From CAYPNF01 sp964411985 (lineage in GTDB: Bacteria > Verrucomicrobiota > Verrucomicrobiia > Limisphaerales > J093), in assembly GCA_964411985.1 (NCBI GenBank), contig CAYPNF010000014.1, positions 62,001-126,000 on the forward strand: 64,000 nt of DNA. Reading direction: 5' to 3'. Of the stretch, positions 51,274-60,595 are shown piece after piece. A program made the position numbers and the translations under genes. Below the pieces are notes generated by a model that was not told the DNA's origin, made no database searches, and saw nothing but the letters and a program-made list of their open reading frames with translations. Within the stretch, counting starts at the first letter, position 1, and each line of letters begins with the position of its first letter.

Positions 51274-52134
51274 ATGGCTGGTGAAAGCAAGAGTGCGGAT
51301 ACGGCCTTGGCAGATGCAGGCCGGCTGCGGATCTATTTCCTGCCGAACCTGATGACCGGCGGGAACCTGTTTTGCGGGTTCGTTGCTTTGACGAAGATTG
51401 TCGAAGCGGACCTGGCGTCGCCTACCTTCAACTCGGTCATCCGTAACGCGCTCTTCTTCATTCTGCTTGCCTGCATTTTCGATCTCCTCGACGGGCGGGT
51501 GGCTCGATGGGGCGGCTATGAAAGCCCGTTTGGGCGCGAGTTCGATTCCTTGGCGGATCTGGTTTCTTTTGGGGTCGCGCCCGCCTTTCTGGTTCACCGG
51601 ATCGTTCTCAAGGATGTGTTTGTCAACCACCCGGAAGTAGGGTGGTTCATCGCGTCGGTCTACCTAATCTGTGGAGCCCTGAGATTGGCTCGATTCAACT
51701 GTCTGTCCACGATGAAGGGCTCGGGTGGGGGGGGGGACGAGTTTCTTGGGTTTCCCATTCCCGCCGCCGCGGGATTGGTGGCATCGTTAACCCTGTTTCT
51801 GATGTGGCTGGATGACCGGGAGTTTCCCACGGGCAGTTGGAGGTATGTCCTGCCGGTGATTCTGGTCCTTTTGTCCGTGATGATGGTGAGTGAAGTGCGC
51901 TATCCTTCGTTCAAGAAACTGGACTTGGGGATGCGCCGTCCTTTTGCCAAGACGGTGGGGGCGATTCTCTTCGTTGGTTTGGTCGTTGTTCTGCAGGAGA
52001 AGATCCTTCCTGCGATCCTCCCTTTGATCTTTACGACCTATCTGGTCTATGGCTTTGTGAGACCGAGGATCTCCAGGCAGATGCGTAAGGAAATCGAGGA
52101 AATCGAGGAGACGGAAGAGGACGACAAGCCGTAG
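51274..52134 (+). CDS. pssA: CDP-diacylglycerol-serine O-phosphatidyltransferase
   Basis: Makes phosphatidylserine from CDP-diacylglycerol and serine. The 286-residue membrane protein carries the CDP-alcohol phosphatidyltransferase signature D-G-x2-A-R-x8-G-x3-D-x3-D ('DGRVARWGGYESPFGREFD' then 'SLAD', about 76-98) and about eight hydrophobic segments, with 'YFLPNLMTGGNLFCGFVA' at the start typical of the Bacillus-type PssA. The C-terminus is a run of acidic residues. It follows psd by three bases, completing a two-gene PE synthesis module. Confidence 0.94.
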   Translation: MAGESKSADTALADAGRLRIYFLPNLMTGGNLFCGFVALTKIVEADLASPTFNSVIRNALFFILLACIFDLLDGRVARWGGYESPFGREFDSLADLVSFGVAPAFLVHRIVLKDVFVNHPEVGWFIASVYLICGALRLARFNCLSTMKGSGGGGDEFLGFPIPAAAGLVASLTLFLMWLDDREFPTGSWRYVLPVILVLLSVMMVSEVRYPSFKKLDLGMRRPFAKTVGAILFVGLVVVLQEKILPAILPLIFTTYLVYGFVRPRISRQMRKEIEEIEETEEDDKP

Positions 52135-52169
52135 TTGGGCCCTTGATTCAGGGCAAGCAGGGGGCGACG

Positions 52170-53006
52170 CTACCAAGAGGTTGGGCCACCAGCTTTCGCG
52201 TATCGGCGGAGGTACTTCAGGGCGACTTCAAAATCCTTGGGCCACGCGCTTCGGATCGTGACTTCCTGAGAGGTGCTGGGATGGCTGAAGGTTACCTCTT
52301 CACTGTGGAGCGCAACCCGGCTGAGGAGCGGGCGTTCCTCCCGGTCTTTCTTAAGGCGGTAGCTGGTCTTGAGGGTGGACAACAGCAGGAGCTTGCCTCC
52401 GTAGGCTGGATCTCCCATCAACGGATAACCTGCATGCCTGGCATGAACTCGGATTTGGTGCGGCCTGGCGGTTTGGGGCACGCAACGAACCAAGGTGTAG
52501 CCACGGAATCTTTCCAGGACTTGAAAGAGGGTACGCGCTTGTTTCCCGAGCTTGGGCTCTACGACCATCAGATGGGGGCGAACGGGATGAGGGGCCAGCT
52601 TTGCATCGATCTCAAACTCCTCGGGCTCCGGTTCCCCGCGCATCAGGGCTACGTACTTTCTTGACGGCTTGGGGGTGCCGAATTGGTTGGCCATCGATAC
52701 CAGATCCTGCTTCGTTTTGGCCAGAAGCAGCACTCCAGAGGTCTCCAGGTCCAGCCGGTAAGTCGTCGCCAAGTAGGCTAGTTTGCGTCCAACGGCCCAA
52801 GGCGAGCCCTTTCGGATCCCCTCGTGCAGCAAACCCATCAGGTTGGGCTGATGAGGATCATGGCGGTCCGGAGAGGTCAGGAGTCCGGCCGGTTTCTCCA
52901 AGGCGAGAAGGTGGTCATCCTCGAAGAGCACGGGTATTTCCCAGAAGCCGCGCGTTTCCGGGCTGGAAACCTTCACCGGCGGGAGTTTGGCAGGGTCAGC
53001 GGGCAT
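52170..53006 (-). CDS. RluA-family pseudouridine synthase
   Basis: RNA pseudouridine synthase, 278 residues, of the RluA/RsuA-like superfamily. The catalytic Asp is in 'ATTYRLDLETSGVLLLAK', where the usual H-R-L-D-x2-T-S-G has Tyr for His. Other family parts are 'LEKPAGLLTSP', 'RKYVALMRGEPE' and 'PQTARPHQIRVHARHAGYP' followed by 'LMGDPAYGG'. There is no S4 domain, so it resembles the short RluA types (TruC/RluC-like). The target uridine in rRNA or tRNA is not evident. Convergent with pssA; upstream gap to the SurA-like gene is about 120 bases on the same strand. Confidence 0.9.
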   Translation of the reverse strand: MPADPAKLPPVKVSSPETRGFWEIPVLFEDDHLLALEKPAGLLTSPDRHDPHQPNLMGLLHEGIRKGSPWAVGRKLAYLATTYRLDLETSGVLLLAKTKQDLVSMANQFGTPKPSRKYVALMRGEPEPEEFEIDAKLAPHPVRPHLMVVEPKLGKQARTLFQVLERFRGYTLVRCVPQTARPHQIRVHARHAGYPLMGDPAYGGKLLLLSTLKTSYRLKKDREERPLLSRVALHSEEVTFSHPSTSQEVTIRSAWPKDFEVALKYLRRYAKAGGPTSW

Positions 53007-53128
53007 GAGAAAAAGATGCGTGATCCGAGTGCCACGAGTCGAAGTGACCAGCCAGTAAAGGCCGAGAATCCACCCGACTTCGGCTTGCGGCGCCTTTCGG
53101 AGCCGCTTCTGCCGTCTGGACCATCGAG

Positions 53129-54799
53129 CTATTCCTGAGCATCCTGTCCTCGGCCGATATCGATACCACTCTGTTCGTACTGGGTGCGGAACCAGTCATT
53201 GAAGGCTTCGAACTGCATCGATTGACGGAGTGTCGCCAGGTATTTGGGAAGCTCAGCTTTGAGTTCGGCTTCGGTCGCCGCCGTCCTGCCCTTCACATGC
53301 AGGACAAAGCCTCCATCGCGGGTGGGCATCAATTCAGAAACCTTCCCAACCTCCACACCGTGAGAAGCGGAACGAACCAGGCTGAAATCCAGTCTCCGAT
53401 CCAGGTCGGGAAGAGCCCGGGTGCTGGGGGTAAAAGTAGGTATGAGGATCGGTGTGACCTTGGAAGCCGTGCAAACCTGCACGAAGCTCTTGCCTTGGGC
53501 CAAGCCTTCCACCAACGCGGTATGTAGATTGGTGGCTGCCTGCCGGGCCAGGGTCAAAGCCTGATCTCGAGTGAAGTCTTCTACGACCCGACTGCGGATG
53601 TTGTCCAGTGGGGGAATCTCCCGAGGAATTCGCTGGCGCAGCGCGACCAAGTAAAAACCGTCCTCTCCGCCAATCGGGGGGGAAATTGGTTCCGCCTCGG
53701 TAAGCTTGAAGGCGAGTTCTGCGAAATTGCTTCGGACTTTCAGTTCTTTGGGAGAACTCATCTCTCCAAAAGGTTCCGTTACCCCAACCACCATATTGCT
53801 GGAGGTGGCCAGATCCTTGAGATTCTCAGCTTTGGTTGGCTTGATCGCGTCCAAAGCGACCGCGAACCCGGCTGCGGCTTTGCGGGCCTCCAAGAGAGCT
53901 TGGTTGTTGCGAGCCCGCTCGCGAATCATCGTCTTGGCGGCCTCCGGCGACATGACCTGGCCGTTGGTGTCGGTGAAGGTCTGAGGTCCTGCGGAGAGGT
54001 AGGCACGGTCGATTTCCACACTCAGATTCGTGTCCCGGCTCATCCGGGCATCGGCTTGAGCGAAGTAGTTGGTGAGCGGAAAACGCACGTAGTAGACCTC
54101 GATACGTTCGGGCACCGCATAGAGACTCTGGCGGTTGGTGTAGAACTGCGCCAAGGAGCTAGGTTCTACTTTGACGCTGGCCAGGAAGTTCGTGAGCGAG
54201 AAAACCGCAGCTTCGGTCTCCACTTTCTCCTGCTCCTGTCGGTAAAGCGCCGTGGCTTCCCGGGGGGTGGTCAACTTGCCAGCCACGCCCGCGACTGCGG
54301 CCAAATGCGCGATTCCTACCTCATTCCTGATGAAACGTTGAAGGTCGGCTTCCACCATGCCAGCCCTGGTCATTTCCCGTTTCACAAAGTTCTCGTAATT
54401 CTGCTTGGCCGCGGCAGCCTGGCGGTCGGACGAAAACCGTTCCACGATCCACTGGGCGATCGAGGCTTCGTCGACTTGAACGTTGAGTTTCTTGAGGCGC
54501 GCCAGAAGTACCAAACGCATGCGCGTCTCGCGATCCACATTGAATCCGGTGCGCTTTGCGTCGGCCTGGTCAGGCCAGTTGCCCGTGCGCAGGAAGTAGC
54601 TCAACCGAACGTCCTGCCACGCTTCCATGTAGGCCCGCCGGGTGAGTGGTTGGCCATCCAGCGACCCGAAGGATCCCCCCCCGCTTCCTCGGCTGGAGTT
54701 ACTCGAGGTTGGAGTGAAGTAGATGACAAAACTGATGATGACGGCGGCGATGATGAAGATCCAAAGCCACTGTTGGTGCTTGCGAATTGTTGCGAACAT
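53129..54799 (-). CDS. SurA/PpiD-like periplasmic folding factor
   Basis: A 556-residue inner-membrane-anchored protein with a single N-terminal membrane segment ('WLWIFIIAAVIISFVIYF'), a linker rich in Ser/Gly and a large periplasmic part. The SurA_N-like region ('GQPLTRRAYMEAWQDVRL', 'LKKLNVQVDEASIAQWIVE') and a later degenerate parvulin-like segment ('SNFAELAFKLTEAEPISPP', 'EDGFYLVALRQRIP') make it a PpiD-type chaperone of outer-membrane protein assembly. Isomerase activity is doubtful because only part of the parvulin motif is visible. ATG at 54799 is chosen; an open frame upstream to 54943 lacks a plausible signal. Confidence 0.82.
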   Translation of the reverse strand: MFATIRKHQQWLWIFIIAAVIISFVIYFTPTSSNSSRGSGGGSFGSLDGQPLTRRAYMEAWQDVRLSYFLRTGNWPDQADAKRTGFNVDRETRMRLVLLARLKKLNVQVDEASIAQWIVERFSSDRQAAAAKQNYENFVKREMTRAGMVEADLQRFIRNEVGIAHLAAVAGVAGKLTTPREATALYRQEQEKVETEAAVFSLTNFLASVKVEPSSLAQFYTNRQSLYAVPERIEVYYVRFPLTNYFAQADARMSRDTNLSVEIDRAYLSAGPQTFTDTNGQVMSPEAAKTMIRERARNNQALLEARKAAAGFAVALDAIKPTKAENLKDLATSSNMVVGVTEPFGEMSSPKELKVRSNFAELAFKLTEAEPISPPIGGEDGFYLVALRQRIPREIPPLDNIRSRVVEDFTRDQALTLARQAATNLHTALVEGLAQGKSFVQVCTASKVTPILIPTFTPSTRALPDLDRRLDFSLVRSASHGVEVGKVSELMPTRDGGFVLHVKGRTAATEAELKAELPKYLATLRQSMQFEAFNDWFRTQYEQSGIDIGRGQDAQE

Positions 54800-54954
54800 A
54801 TCTGCTGTCCAATATGTGAACGCGCACGGTAACTTGCTGTCTCGCACGGGGTCAAACGGAAAAACACAAACAGCCACGAAAACACCCTCCGGTGGGGGGA
54901 AATTGCCCCGGTCGCTTGACTTGCCGTTCTCCTCTGCCATCATCCCTCAGAGCT

Positions 54955-55371
54955 ATGACTCGAAAGCGGAATTCGGGAATGTCACCGGAACAGCGCAGGA
55001 ATCTCGATATTGAGATTGGTTTCCTGGAAGGTTTGTTGCGGCGAGATCCGGCGTACTGTGATGTCCTGCAGCTTCTTGCAGATGATTATACAAGGCGTGG
55101 CCGGTTTGCCGAGGGGTTGGATCTGGACCTGCGGTTGGCTACGCTGCGCCCCCAGGAACCCATGGTCCACTACAACTTGGCTTGCAGCTACGCTCTGACC
55201 GACCAGCATGCCAAGGCACTGGCTGCGATCAGCAAGGCTATTGATCTTGGATACAACGACTTCCGATATATGTCCCGGGATCCAGATCTAGCCGCGTTCC
55301 GAAAGACAAGTTACTATCGGAGGCTGCGGGAGCGAATTCGGAAACTGAGTCTGCGGATTGGTGGATTATGA
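54955..55371 (+). CDS. TPR protein
   Basis: A 138-residue protein with two to three tetratricopeptide-like repeats ('DVLQLLADDYTRRGRFAEG' and 'PMVHYNLACSYALTDQHAK' are the A/B helices). No signal peptide. The end is basic. ATG at 54955 starts the short form; the longer open frame to 54892 is not supported. Its TGA overlaps the mtnA ATG (55368-55371), so the two are translationally coupled, and it may assist or accompany the methylthioribose isomerase. Function of the TPR protein itself unknown. Confidence 0.8.
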   Translation: MTRKRNSGMSPEQRRNLDIEIGFLEGLLRRDPAYCDVLQLLADDYTRRGRFAEGLDLDLRLATLRPQEPMVHYNLACSYALTDQHAKALAAISKAIDLGYNDFRYMSRDPDLAAFRKTSYYRRLRERIRKLSLRIGGL

Positions 55372-56465
55372 TCGTTAAGACCGGCCGGAGCGCCCGCCAT
55401 TATCGAACGGTGGATTTCGACGAGGCTTCGAACGAAGTCCTCTTGATCGAACAAAGGTTGCTTCCGCACCAGTTTCAGGTGGTCAGGATTCCCGATTATC
55501 GGCGAACGGCGCAGGCGATTCGGGAGATGGTGGTGCGAGGGGCGGGAGCGATTGGAGCGACCGCGGCTTTTGGCCTGGCCCAAGGTGTGCGTTCTTTCCG
55601 CGGCTCCAACCGAAGTCACTTTGAGGCTCACGTGCAGAAGGTTTACGCCACCCTGGCCGCTGCCAGACCGACTGCCGTTGATCCAGTCAATGCCATGAAT
55701 GATATCCTCTGCCAGCTGAAGCAGGGGGTGACAGTGGAAGAAAAACAGCAGATCGCGCTGGCATCCGCCCAGTCGTTTGCGGATGAGGACGCCGAACATT
55801 GCCGCTCGATCGGGGTGCACGGCGCCCCTTTGATTCGGGAGGGGATGAGGGTGCTGACGCACTGCAACGCGGGTTGGCTGGCTTTTGTGGATTACGGTTC
55901 CGCCACGGCTCCGATGTACGCAGCGCAAGCCCAGGGGCGGTCGTTCCACGTCTTCTGCGATGAAACCCGGCCTCGTTGCCAGGGAGCCTCCTTGACGGCT
56001 TGGGAGTTGGCGCAGCAAGGGGTCTCGCATCAGGTGATTGCCGACAATGCGGCCGGGCACCTCATGCAGCGTGGTGAAATTGATTTAGTCATCGTGGGAA
56101 GCGATCGAGTGCTTGGGCTGACTGGGGAAGTGGCGAACAAGATCGGCACCTACACCAAGGCCGTCCTGGCCCATCGCCACAAGATCCCGTTTTACGTTGC
56201 GATTCCCCTAAGCACGATCGATTGGAAGCTTAAGTCAGGGAAGGACATTCCTATCGAAGAGCGCTCCGAGGAGGAGGTCCTGGGAGCTTGGGGAGTCGAT
56301 CGGAAGGGGTGTCGTACCTGGGTGCGGACGGCCAATCCCAGCAGTGGTGCTCGGAACCCCGGTTTTGACGTTACCCCCGCCGAGCTCATCACGGGAATCA
56401 TTACTCCTTTGGGCATCTACAAACCGCGGGAGCTCAGGCGCAAGGGCGCTGGCTTGCGAGCCTGA
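55368..56465 (+). CDS. mtnA: S-methyl-5-thioribose-1-phosphate isomerase
   Basis: Methionine salvage enzyme, 365 residues, of the eIF2B-alpha/beta/delta superfamily. Converts methylthioribose 1-phosphate to methylthioribulose 1-phosphate. Catalytic residues are Cys in 'VLTHCNAGWLAFVDYGSAT' and Asp in 'IVGSDRVLGLTGEVANKIG'. 'AIREMVVRGAGAIGATAAF' and 'CDETRPRCQGASLTAWEL' are family hallmarks. The start ATG overlaps the upstream TPR gene. No other mtn gene is present in the window, so the rest of the pathway must be elsewhere. Confidence 0.95.
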   Translation: MIVKTGRSARHYRTVDFDEASNEVLLIEQRLLPHQFQVVRIPDYRRTAQAIREMVVRGAGAIGATAAFGLAQGVRSFRGSNRSHFEAHVQKVYATLAAARPTAVDPVNAMNDILCQLKQGVTVEEKQQIALASAQSFADEDAEHCRSIGVHGAPLIREGMRVLTHCNAGWLAFVDYGSATAPMYAAQAQGRSFHVFCDETRPRCQGASLTAWELAQQGVSHQVIADNAAGHLMQRGEIDLVIVGSDRVLGLTGEVANKIGTYTKAVLAHRHKIPFYVAIPLSTIDWKLKSGKDIPIEERSEEEVLGAWGVDRKGCRTWVRTANPSSGARNPGFDVTPAELITGIITPLGIYKPRELRRKGAGLRA

Positions 56466-56711
56466 CTCTGGTTGGAGGCCATGGCTGCGGATGAATGGGA
56501 GTTTCGTGAGGTGCTTCCTTCGCATTAAAGTCTTCAAGTCCTCTGCCGATAAACTAGGAAGAAAGTGCTGTCGCACGGGCTTTGGGTGTGGTCTTGACGA
56601 CCATTCCAGGGGACGAGCGCAGTGCTGGTAACCTGTGTTTTTTTCCCGAGGAAGACTCGGTGGTGAAGCTACACTCTTCGGCACAGGGTTCTGGGAAGTT
56701 GGGGGGATTGG

Positions 56712-58670
56712 ATGCCCTCCAGCGGAACGGAGGGCATGGAAGCGAATTCAGGAATCTTTTCGTTTACGGTGATCGGGCGCAGACTCATCCTGCTGATGAT
56801 GTCCGTTGCGCTCGCCGGCGTGCTGGTTGCCACGGCGGTGCTGCTCGGAGCTTTCGGGGTCCAGGCACGCATCCAGAACACGCAGCAGATGAACGCCATC
56901 GCCAGCCGGGTGGCCACGGACTACTTGGCCGCTTCAAACCAAGGGAAAGGAGATCCGTCCGTGGAGGCCTTTCGTACCGTCCGCGGCAAACCCTACTTGC
57001 TGAGCGCCTCGATCCTGAGCCCCGAGGGGACGACACTGGCAGTCTTCGAAAGGGACTCAGCTCCTGGGCCTTTGGATCAACCCTCGGGGAGGGCCGAGAA
57101 GTATCAATGGGTTTGCCCCATCCTGAGTGCAGGGAGGACCAACCTGGTGGTCCATCTCATCGCGGAAGGCCCGCTCCCTTTCGGGGTTATCCATCTTCCA
57201 GCCGGTACGATCCTACTAGCGGGTCTGCTCGGTTTGGGTGTTGCTACAGCTCTTGCTGTCTTGCTGCAGAAGCCGCTTTCCGAGCGCATCGCCCGTTTAC
57301 AGCGGTTCGCGGAGCGCGTTGTCACAGAAAAGGACCACTCCTTGCGCGCTGAGCCGGGTGTCGGGTGGCAATTGGGGGGCTTGACGGCCAACGTGAACGT
57401 GATCGTTTCGAGAGTGGAGGAAGGTGAGAAGAGCGCTCAGGAAACCGGGCGGCAACTTGACGAGCAGGCACGGAAATGCGAAGAAGCCCGGGCTGCGCTA
57501 GCAGCCCAGGAGCAGGCACGGAAAGAGTTTCAGCTGAACCGCGACAAGCTTTTGGCGACTCTCCGCTCCATGCCCGAGGGTGTCATTGTGACGGACCGAG
57601 AGGCCAAGATCGTGCTGGTGAACCGCGCGGCGGAGAGACTTACCGGTTGGGGTTCAGGGGAGGCGCTGAGTCTTCCTGTGGAGGTTGCATTCCTGCCAGA
57701 GAGAGCCGGAGAGCGCATCCCGGGGAATACCTTGGTGAACTCCGTTTTGGGAGGGGAGCCATCAGCAGTATTACCGGAAGGTTGCGTATTGCTATCCAGG
57801 TCAGGCACCTCCCGTGCGATTTCCGCAAGCGCTGCTCCGATCGAGGATGAGGCAAGCCAGTGCCTTGGGGCGATTCTGTTGTTCCGGGATGTGAGCCAGG
57901 AGCGGAGGGAGATGGCCCAGCAGCAGTCGGAGAGTAGAATGGAGGCGGTAACGGAAATGGCCTCGGGGATTGCCCACAATTTCAACAACGTGCTCACTGT
58001 CATCCTCGGGAACCTGGAGTTTGCGCGGAGTTGCGCCGATGCGGATCCGCAATTGGCGGAGGCTCTGGATTCGGCGACCCAGGCTTCTCTGCAGGCGCGC
58101 GAGATCACCAGGCGCGTGTTGAGCCTTACCAGCAGAGGTTCCACCTCGAAAAAGACGAGCGACCTCAACGGCTTGATCCGGCAGCGAGTGGGCTTTATTC
58201 TGGATTCCGCCCTCGTTCGTTGCCACTTCAACCTGGCGGACGATCTTTGGGAAGTGGAGATCAACCCTGGTCAGATTGAGCAGGCGATTGAGCAATTGGT
58301 GCAGAATGCGGTGCAGGCGATGCCCTCCGGAGGCGAGTTGCATGTGATTTCCCAGAACGTTCTCCCCGAGGAGTTGGCGAAGCTGCCCCTGGCCCAAGGC
58401 CGCTATGTTCGCTTGACCATCCGGGATTCGGGCAAGGGGATTACCGCAGCCGACCTCCAACGTGTTTTCGATCCCTTCTTTACTACACGCGCTCGTTCTA
58501 CAGGCCTCGGGTTGACCTGTGTCTATCATATCCTCCGGAAGCACGGCGGTTTGATCACGGCGGATTCGGTGGTGGGACAGGGGGCGTCGTTCCATATCTA
58601 TCTGCCCGCAGCGGGCAATCAGCCGAAGAACGGCCGACCGGCGCAACCAGCGCGAGCGGCGCAAGCATGA
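56712..58670 (+). CDS. PAS-containing sensor histidine kinase
   Basis: A 652-residue membrane kinase. Two membrane segments (about 22-50 and 155-185) enclose a periplasmic sensor of about 105 residues; a HAMP-like stretch, coiled coil ('QDEQARKCEEARAALAAQE'-like) and a PAS domain ('SMPEGVIVTDREAKIVLVN', about 295-310) follow. The phospho-acceptor His is in 'MASGIAHNFNNVLTVILGN', the N-box in 'QLVQNAVQAMPSGG', and the G boxes in 'DSGKGITAADLQRVF' and 'STGLGLTCVYHILRKHGG'. This is the type of kinase used with NtrC-like regulators, but no response regulator is adjacent, so it is an orphan here. ATG 56712 or 56736 could start it. Confidence 0.9.
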   Translation: MPSSGTEGMEANSGIFSFTVIGRRLILLMMSVALAGVLVATAVLLGAFGVQARIQNTQQMNAIASRVATDYLAASNQGKGDPSVEAFRTVRGKPYLLSASILSPEGTTLAVFERDSAPGPLDQPSGRAEKYQWVCPILSAGRTNLVVHLIAEGPLPFGVIHLPAGTILLAGLLGLGVATALAVLLQKPLSERIARLQRFAERVVTEKDHSLRAEPGVGWQLGGLTANVNVIVSRVEEGEKSAQETGRQLDEQARKCEEARAALAAQEQARKEFQLNRDKLLATLRSMPEGVIVTDREAKIVLVNRAAERLTGWGSGEALSLPVEVAFLPERAGERIPGNTLVNSVLGGEPSAVLPEGCVLLSRSGTSRAISASAAPIEDEASQCLGAILLFRDVSQERREMAQQQSESRMEAVTEMASGIAHNFNNVLTVILGNLEFARSCADADPQLAEALDSATQASLQAREITRRVLSLTSRGSTSKKTSDLNGLIRQRVGFILDSALVRCHFNLADDLWEVEINPGQIEQAIEQLVQNAVQAMPSGGELHVISQNVLPEELAKLPLAQGRYVRLTIRDSGKGITAADLQRVFDPFFTTRARSTGLGLTCVYHILRKHGGLITADSVVGQGASFHIYLPAAGNQPKNGRPAQPARAAQA

Positions 58671-58756
58671 GCGGATGGTCGTTGGGAAACGGCTTGGCTC
58701 GCGTGTCGGCCAGTGGAAGCCTTCTTCCTTGACTAGCCCTGGATTGCGCTCCTTCA

Positions 58757-60526
58757 ATGGCCCTTCCTATGAGCACACTCTTCTCTCGATGCTTCTTGTC
58801 CTGGATGTTGAGCGCTTTGGCCCTCGCTTGCACGGCTGGAGCGGGGGAGTCAGAGACGAACCAGGAGGCGAGTCGCTGGCGGTCCGAGCGCCGCCTTATC
58901 GACCTGCATCAACACGTGGGGTATCGGGAGGATTTCTTGCGGCGGGATATCTCCATCATGGATGCCTCCGGAGTGGGTGTGGTGGTCAATCTGAGCGGGG
59001 ATACGGTCACCTCGCAGCCCGGGAGCGCCTCGGCCTTCCAGCAAAACCGGGAACTGGCGGATCGTCTGTTCCCAGGCCGCTTCATCCACTTTATGAGCCT
59101 CGATTACACGGGATGGGATGAGCCTGATTTTCAGGAGAAATCCGTCAAGCAAGTGGAAGAAGGTTTCCGCCTTGGGGCGGCAGGATTCAAGGAATACAAA
59201 CGACTTGGGCTCTACCTGAAGGACAAGGCTGGGAAACTGATCGCCATTGACGACCCTAAACTCGACCCGGTGTGGAAGCGCTGCGGCGAATTGGGGATGC
59301 CGGTTTCGATCCACGTGGGAGATCCTCGGGCCTTTTGGCTGCCCTACAACTCTGCCAACGAACGCTGGACAGAGCTCAAGGACCATCCCTCATGGTGGTT
59401 CGGCGATCCCGCCAAATACCCTGCCCGGGAGAGCCTCCTGGAAGCCTTGAACAAGGTGGTGGAGCGCCATCCCCACACCACGTTCGTCTGCGTTCACTTT
59501 GCGAATAACGCCGAGGACCTGGACTGGGTGGATCGTTCTCTCGATCGATATCCCAACATGATGGCGGATTTGGCCGCCCGGATTCCGGAAATCGGCCGCC
59601 ACGATCCGGCCCGGGTCCGCCGGTTGTTCCTGAAACATCAGGACCGCATTTTGTTCGCCACGGACTTTATGGTCTATGATCGTTTGACCTTGGGCTCAGG
59701 CGGAAGCGGAAACCCGCCGACCGACGAGGATGCCAAAGAATTCTATGCTAAACACTGGCGCTGGCTGGAGACCCACGACCGGCAGTTCGACCACATGACA
59801 CCGATCCAAGGGGAGTGGAAGATTGATGGCATTGGTTTGCCAGCGAGTGTGCTGCGGAAGATCTACTTCGACAACGCCCGCAGGCTTCTCGTGCGATCCC
59901 TCCCTCTTCCGACTGTAAGAGCCCCTCACATCACGAAGGACTTTCGGCCGGATGGACGGCTGGGCGAACCAGCCTGGCGCGGAGCTCAACGAGTGTTTGT
60001 CGAATCCCAGCTCAAGGAGGGGACCGTTCGGCCCGAACTCTCCACGACGGTCCGCCTTCTTTGGTCTAATCGCTATCTCTACCTCGCTTTCGAAGCGCCT
60101 TTCACCGAGTTCACGTTGTTTGAACCTGCCCTCAAGAAAGGCGAACGCCAAGGCCTTTGGGACAAGGATGTCGTAGAAGCCTTCATCGGCACCGATCCAA
60201 ACCAACTCAGACCCTATACCGAGTATGAGGTGGCGCCAACGGGGGAGAAGCTGGATCTTTGGATCGAGAAACCTGCCAGTGGCTTGGAATGGAACAGCGG
60301 ATTCGAGAGTGCGGTGAAAGTGGACCGCAAGAGGAAGGTCTGGACCACCGAAATGCGCATTCCGCTCGCGAAGCTCCGGGCAACTCCGCCGCGTGCAGGC
60401 GAGCGATGGCGCTTGAATCTCTACCGGCACGATATTGCGAACGGCGCCTTTCTTGCCTGGAGTCCGACCGCGACGGGCTCCGCCCACACGCCGACCCGTT
60501 TTGGGTGGCTGGAGTTCCAGGAATGA
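58757..60526 (+). CDS. Secreted amidohydrolase fused to a CBM9-like domain
   Basis: A 589-residue exported protein. After the signal peptide ('FLSWMLSALALACTAGAG') comes an amidohydrolase-2 metal-dependent hydrolase: 'IDLHQHVGYRED' (H-x-H type ligands), 'PVSIHVGDPRAFW', 'TTFVCVHFANNAEDLDW' and 'ILFATDFMVYDR' (terminal Asp). From about residue 395 a domain like family 9 carbohydrate-binding modules follows ('FRPDGRLGEPAWRGAQ', 'YLYLAFEAPF', 'KVWTTEMRIPLAKL'). The fusion suggests a hydrolase acting on a sugar-bound substrate, perhaps a decarboxylase/lactonase-type member. ATG 58757 or 58769. Confidence 0.82.
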   Translation: MALPMSTLFSRCFLSWMLSALALACTAGAGESETNQEASRWRSERRLIDLHQHVGYREDFLRRDISIMDASGVGVVVNLSGDTVTSQPGSASAFQQNRELADRLFPGRFIHFMSLDYTGWDEPDFQEKSVKQVEEGFRLGAAGFKEYKRLGLYLKDKAGKLIAIDDPKLDPVWKRCGELGMPVSIHVGDPRAFWLPYNSANERWTELKDHPSWWFGDPAKYPARESLLEALNKVVERHPHTTFVCVHFANNAEDLDWVDRSLDRYPNMMADLAARIPEIGRHDPARVRRLFLKHQDRILFATDFMVYDRLTLGSGGSGNPPTDEDAKEFYAKHWRWLETHDRQFDHMTPIQGEWKIDGIGLPASVLRKIYFDNARRLLVRSLPLPTVRAPHITKDFRPDGRLGEPAWRGAQRVFVESQLKEGTVRPELSTTVRLLWSNRYLYLAFEAPFTEFTLFEPALKKGERQGLWDKDVVEAFIGTDPNQLRPYTEYEVAPTGEKLDLWIEKPASGLEWNSGFESAVKVDRKRKVWTTEMRIPLAKLRATPPRAGERWRLNLYRHDIANGAFLAWSPTATGSAHTPTRFGWLEFQE

Positions 60527-60595
60527 CCTGAGCTGCCAAGCTTCTGGATGCGGTGAGGCGCGAAGCGAAGTGCCGCGCTTTCCCCTTGGCTCAGG
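60527..60595 (+). repeat. Dispersed structured repeat, copy 2, inside a long stem-loop
   Basis: The outer arms cctgag/ctcagg and ccaag/cttgg (60527-60540 and 60585-60595, with a 3-base bulge) enclose the same core 'gcggtgaggcgcgaagcgaa' found at 17209-17252. It starts immediately after the amidohydrolase stop and has no T-run, so it is a structured repeat rather than a plain terminator. Confidence 0.6.
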
